Below are positions 61,121 through 64,000 of a stretch of 64,000 bases of DNA, one piece after another (position 1 is the first letter of the stretch; every line of letters starts with the position of its first letter). The notes beneath the pieces were generated by a model. It did no database searches, was not told the origin of the DNA, and was given only the letters and a program-made list of their open reading frames with translations. The translations under genes were made by a program, and so were the position numbers. The DNA is from Candidatus Pelagibacter ubique HIMB140 (GTDB lineage: Bacteria; Pseudomonadota; Alphaproteobacteria; Pelagibacterales; Pelagibacteraceae), in contig NZ_LAMZ01000001.1 in the NCBI RefSeq assembly GCF_025558165.1, positions 930,001-994,000 on the forward strand, given 5' to 3'.

Positions 61121-63442
61121 ATGAGTGATTCAATTAGCGCCAATATAAAAAATAAAATAAGCGAGGATTTATCACCAACTAGAAACATTACTGGATTTCA
61201 TTTAAAAGTAGTATCCGCAATAGCTATCATTTGGTCCTTATTTCAACTTTGGTATGCGTCACCATTCCCATTTATGTTGAATTTTGGAATGTTCAAAGGT
61301 TTGCCTGCTAGAGCAATACATTTAGGATTTGCATTAACTTTAGCATTTTTAATTTACCCAGTAGCAAAAGGAAAAAAAATTTCATTTTTTGATATTATTA
61401 TAAGTTTTGTAGGTGCTTTTTCTTGTCTCTATATTTATTTTTTTTATGATCAACTAGTAGAGAGGGGTGGTGTCCTTTTAAGTTTGAAAATCACTGATAC
61501 ATTTAATTTTCCAGTAGAATTAATTTTAGGAGGATGTGGTATTTTAATTCTTTTAGAGGCCACAAGAAGAGCAATTGGATTACCTTTGGTAATAATTGCA
61601 ACTTGTTTTTTATTATTTTCATATTTTGGAAGGTATGCACCAGAAATAATATCTCATGGAGGCTTGTCTTTAAATAGATTGGTAGGATTTCAATGGTTGG
61701 ATCAAGAGGCAATATTTGGAATCCCTATTGGGGTTTCCGTAGATTTTATTTTTCTGTTCGTTTTATTTGGTGCCTTACTTGAAACGGCAGGGGGTGGTAA
61801 ATATTTTTTAGATTTAGCTTTTGCGATGGTTGGTAAAATGAGAGGTGGACCAGCCAAAGCCGCAATTCTAGGTTCAGGAATGACTGGCTTAATTTCAGGA
61901 TCATCAATTGCTAATACCGTAACTACCGGAACATTTACTATTCCAATAATGAAAAAAACAGGTTTCTCTAAAGAAAAGGCAGGTGCAATTGAGGTTTCAT
62001 CATCTGTAAATGGACAAATAATGCCGCCTGTAATGGGTGCTGCAGCATTTGTAATGGCAAGTTTTATTGGGGTTACTTATTTTGAAATAGTTAAACATGC
62101 TTTTTTACCTGCAATTATTTCCTATATTGCTCTATTTTATATATCTCACCTAGAAGCTTTAAAATTAAATCTTAAAGGAATGGACGATGCGGACGTTCCA
62201 AATTTGAAAAAAACATTTTTATCTGGAATTCACTTTTTAATTCCTATTTTTGTTTTAATTTATACTCTTGTTTATTTAAGGTTTACTGCCTCGTATTCAA
62301 TTTTTTATGCAACAATTACTTTAATTTTAGTCAATCTAATCAACTTAATAATTAAAAATAATTATTCTAAAGACTCTTTTAAAGAATGGTTTAATCAAAC
62401 AATCGTTGGTTTTGAAAAAGGAGCATTAAATATGGTTGCAGTTGGAATTGCAATTGCTACAGCTGGTATCATAGTAGGTGCAGTTGGCTCAACAGGCTTA
62501 AGTACAAACTTAATTATTGTTATCGAATCTATTGCTAAAGATAATGTCACAATACTATTATTTTTAACTATAATTTTGTGTTTATTGTTAGGAATGGGTT
62601 TACCAACCACTGCAAATTATGTTGTTGTTGCATCTTTGATGGCAACTGTTTTAGTTGATGTTGGTAATGCATCTGGATTTATTTTTCCATTGATTGCAGT
62701 CCATTTATTTGTTTTTTATTTTGGATTGATGGCAGATGTAACGCCACCAGTAGGTTTAGCTTCTTATGCAGCTGCGGGAATATCTGGAGGAGATCCATTG
62801 AGAACTGGTGTTCAAGCCTTTTGGTATAGTTTAAGAACAGGAATATTACCAATAGTTTTTTTGTTTAATCATGAACTTTTACTTATTGGTATTGAGAATA
62901 TCTGGCATGGGCTTATTGTTATTATAACTTCACTAATTGGAATTTTAGTTTTTACATCAGCAACTCAAGGTTGGTTTATAAATAAGCTCAAATGGTATGA
63001 GATTATTATTTTTTTAATTATTGCTATTTCTTTGTTGTCTCCAGATTTTGTTTTAAATAAATTTTATCCAAAATATAATTATGAAGAAATTAGTAAAATA
63101 AATTCATTAAAATTAGATTCAGAAAAAGAAATTCAAATTAAAATAACAAGACCTAGTTTATATGGAGAAAGATATAAACTTTTTGTAATATCGAAAAATA
63201 CATTTGAGGATCATTTTACTCTAGAGGATTATGGGATTACTTTATTAGAGCAGGATGAAAAAATAATAGTTGATAATTTAAAATGGAATGGAGAAGCAAA
63301 AAAAAATGGTTTTGAAATGGGAGATTATATCAGTGAATTCAAAATTGAAAATTCTGATAGACCATCGAAAAATATAGTTTATCCAATTGCTTTAATTTTA
63401 TTAGTTACTTGTGGATATTTTAATATCAGAAGAAAGGAATGA
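61121..63442 (+). CDS. Fused TRAP transporter permease (4TM-12TM) with DUF3394 C-terminus
   Basis: 773 residues with about 16-18 membrane segments. The DctQ-like small subunit is fused at the N-terminus to the DctM-like large subunit; the latter has GSGMTGLISGSSIANTVTTG and GLPTTANYVVVASLMA, and ADVTPPVGLASYAAAGISGG. A C-terminal periplasmic domain of about 110 residues after the last helices matches DUF3394. Uses a sodium or proton gradient to import the ligand of the upstream receptor. Convergent thioesterase gene ends one base after. Confidence 0.9.
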   Translation: MSDSISANIKNKISEDLSPTRNITGFHLKVVSAIAIIWSLFQLWYASPFPFMLNFGMFKGLPARAIHLGFALTLAFLIYPVAKGKKISFFDIIISFVGAFSCLYIYFFYDQLVERGGVLLSLKITDTFNFPVELILGGCGILILLEATRRAIGLPLVIIATCFLLFSYFGRYAPEIISHGGLSLNRLVGFQWLDQEAIFGIPIGVSVDFIFLFVLFGALLETAGGGKYFLDLAFAMVGKMRGGPAKAAILGSGMTGLISGSSIANTVTTGTFTIPIMKKTGFSKEKAGAIEVSSSVNGQIMPPVMGAAAFVMASFIGVTYFEIVKHAFLPAIISYIALFYISHLEALKLNLKGMDDADVPNLKKTFLSGIHFLIPIFVLIYTLVYLRFTASYSIFYATITLILVNLINLIIKNNYSKDSFKEWFNQTIVGFEKGALNMVAVGIAIATAGIIVGAVGSTGLSTNLIIVIESIAKDNVTILLFLTIILCLLLGMGLPTTANYVVVASLMATVLVDVGNASGFIFPLIAVHLFVFYFGLMADVTPPVGLASYAAAGISGGDPLRTGVQAFWYSLRTGILPIVFLFNHELLLIGIENIWHGLIVIITSLIGILVFTSATQGWFINKLKWYEIIIFLIIAISLLSPDFVLNKFYPKYNYEEISKINSLKLDSEKEIQIKITRPSLYGERYKLFVISKNTFEDHFTLEDYGITLLEQDEKIIVDNLKWNGEAKKNGFEMGDYISEFKIENSDRPSKNIVYPIALILLVTCGYFNIRRKE

Positions 63443-63443
63443 A

Positions 63444-63869
63444 TTAACCACCTGGACCTAAGTTTGAAGGTTTAACTTTTAAAATTTTCCAAACTCCAGT
63501 TGCTGATGTTATAATTTTATTGTTACATTTTAGCTCACAAAATAAAAATATTAATGTATTTGTTTTTTTTAATATTTTTGTGTGCCCAATAACTTCATCA
63601 CCAACTTTTGAGGCACCAATAAATTTAATATCTAACGAAATAGTTACACATGGAGCATTACCAGCAGATCTGTGAGCTGCGGTTCCAGCACCAGCATCTA
63701 TTAATGCTGATAGATAGCCTCCATGAGTTATTCCTGCAGCATTTAAGTGATTTTCATTTATAGTAGATTTAAATTCATATTCAGTTTCAGAGATGTTTCT
63801 AAACAAAACACCTCCATTATGTTTCATGAACCCTTGGGTTAAACTTATTTGTTCAAACTCATTACTCAT
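63444..63869 (-). CDS. PaaI-type hot-dog acyl-CoA thioesterase
   Basis: 141 residues from the ATG at 63869 (MSNEFEQ). Hot-dog fold with the PaaI/YdiI signature HGGYLSALIDAGAGTAAH, where the His-Gly-Gly and following Asp are catalytic. Substrate probably an aryl- or acyl-CoA. The frame can be read upstream to 63965, but that part overlaps a better-supported small membrane ORF and encodes no recognised domain. Confidence 0.88.
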   Translation of the reverse strand: MSNEFEQISLTQGFMKHNGGVLFRNISETEYEFKSTINENHLNAAGITHGGYLSALIDAGAGTAAHRSAGNAPCVTISLDIKFIGASKVGDEVIGHTKILKKTNTLIFLFCELKCNNKIITSATGVWKILKVKPSNLGPGG

Positions 63870-63874
63870 AAAAT

Positions 63875-63973
63875 TTACAATACAATTGTTAATAGCAATA
63901 ATAACAATGTAATAATTATAAAAAAGTAAATTACTGATTTTTGCAAAGAAGCTTTTAATAACCAATCAATCAT
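63875..63973 (-). CDS. 32-residue membrane mini-ORF upstream of thioesterase
   Basis: ATG at 63973, TAA at 63877-63875, five bases before the thioesterase ATG. An AAGGA ribosome site lies six bases before the ATG. Residues 14-32 form one strongly hydrophobic helix (Ile, Leu, Phe, Thr) after a short amphipathic N-terminus. No family recognised. It is in a different frame from the thioesterase extension and probably shares its transcript. Confidence 0.45.
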   Translation of the reverse strand: MIDWLLKASLQKSVIYFFIIITLLLLLLTIVL

Positions 63974-63985
63974 TTTTATCCTTTT

Positions 63986-64000
63986 TGGTGGACCGCCCAG
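63986..64000 (-). tRNA. Possible 3' end of a tRNA running off the window
   Basis: On the minus strand the last 15 bases read CTGG-GCGGTCC-A-CCA, which matches the 3' strand of an acceptor stem, discriminator A and encoded CCA, as seen for tRNA-Leu at 50365. The body of the gene would lie beyond base 64000, so identity cannot be determined. Confidence 0.35.

Noticed and set aside
1-64000. CRISPR arrays, insertion sequences, prophage or integrase genes
   Set aside because: No regularly spaced repeats, transposase or phage genes were seen on either strand.

Overview
The window is chromosomal DNA from a very AT-rich, streamlined alphaproteobacterium, almost certainly of the SAR11 clade (Candidatus Pelagibacter or a close relative). 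The evidence is the base composition, gene spacing of a few bases or less, single-copy housekeeping genes in recognisable alphaproteobacterial order (nusA-infB-rbfA-rpsO-pnp, fabI-fabB-fabA with divergent irr, mutM-ubiE-ubiB-coaBC-dut-moeB, argH-lipoprotein-lysA, rpsT-dnaA-dnaN), and the absence of insertion sequences, prophage or CRISPR. Assignment is by gene content and composition; no database was searched.

Layout. 1-7.8 kb: partial dapB, a small membrane ORF, dnaJ, dnaK (with an RpoH-type promoter), grpE, rdgB, an LpoA-like periplasmic protein, rsmI and a BON lipoprotein. 7.8-15.5 kb: malic enzyme, murJ, trpS, nfuA, a glucosaminidase and a polysaccharide deacetylase. 15.4-28.4 kb: a long plus-strand series of translation and RNA genes (short tsaB, a Fur-family regulator, miaB, phoH, ybeY, lnt, metK, nusA, infB, rbfA, rpsO, pnp). 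28.4-34.1 kb: fabI-fabB-fabA and an iron/peroxide block (irr, rubrerythrin, mini-ORF, Fe-S protein, DUF3501). 34.1-43.2 kb: SH3 protein, moeB-like, dut, coaBC, ubiB, ubiE, mutM, rpsT, a 316-bp AT-rich gap, dnaA, dnaN. 43.2-50.3 kb: plsC, lysA, a 41-residue lipoprotein, argH, tlpA-like, HIG1-like protein, esterase, HNH protein, coq7, dsbB, YqaA-like protein. 50.3-64 kb: tRNA-Leu(CAA), acyl-CoA ligase, a 32-residue Lys/Ala-rich peptide, carD, fdxA, TerB-like, SUV3-like helicase, acetoacetyl-CoA synthetase, aminotransferase, a TAXI-TRAP transporter, a PaaI-type thioesterase and a small membrane ORF.

How it works together. The window is mostly core physiology: protein folding, peptidoglycan precursor export, lipoprotein and fatty-acid synthesis, ubiquinone synthesis, replication initiation and translation. 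The least-understood parts are small genes and control DNA: a matched pair of Irr-box-like operators in front of irr and the rubrerythrin operon; a promoter-plus-terminator leader before nusA; a purine-rich repeat leader before pnp; promoter-sharing divergent gene pairs with 24-36 bp between start codons; convergent pairs whose stop codons interlock over four bases; and five small ORFs (55, 41, 32, 32 and 32 residues), of which the basic Lys/Ala peptide has the best expression signals.
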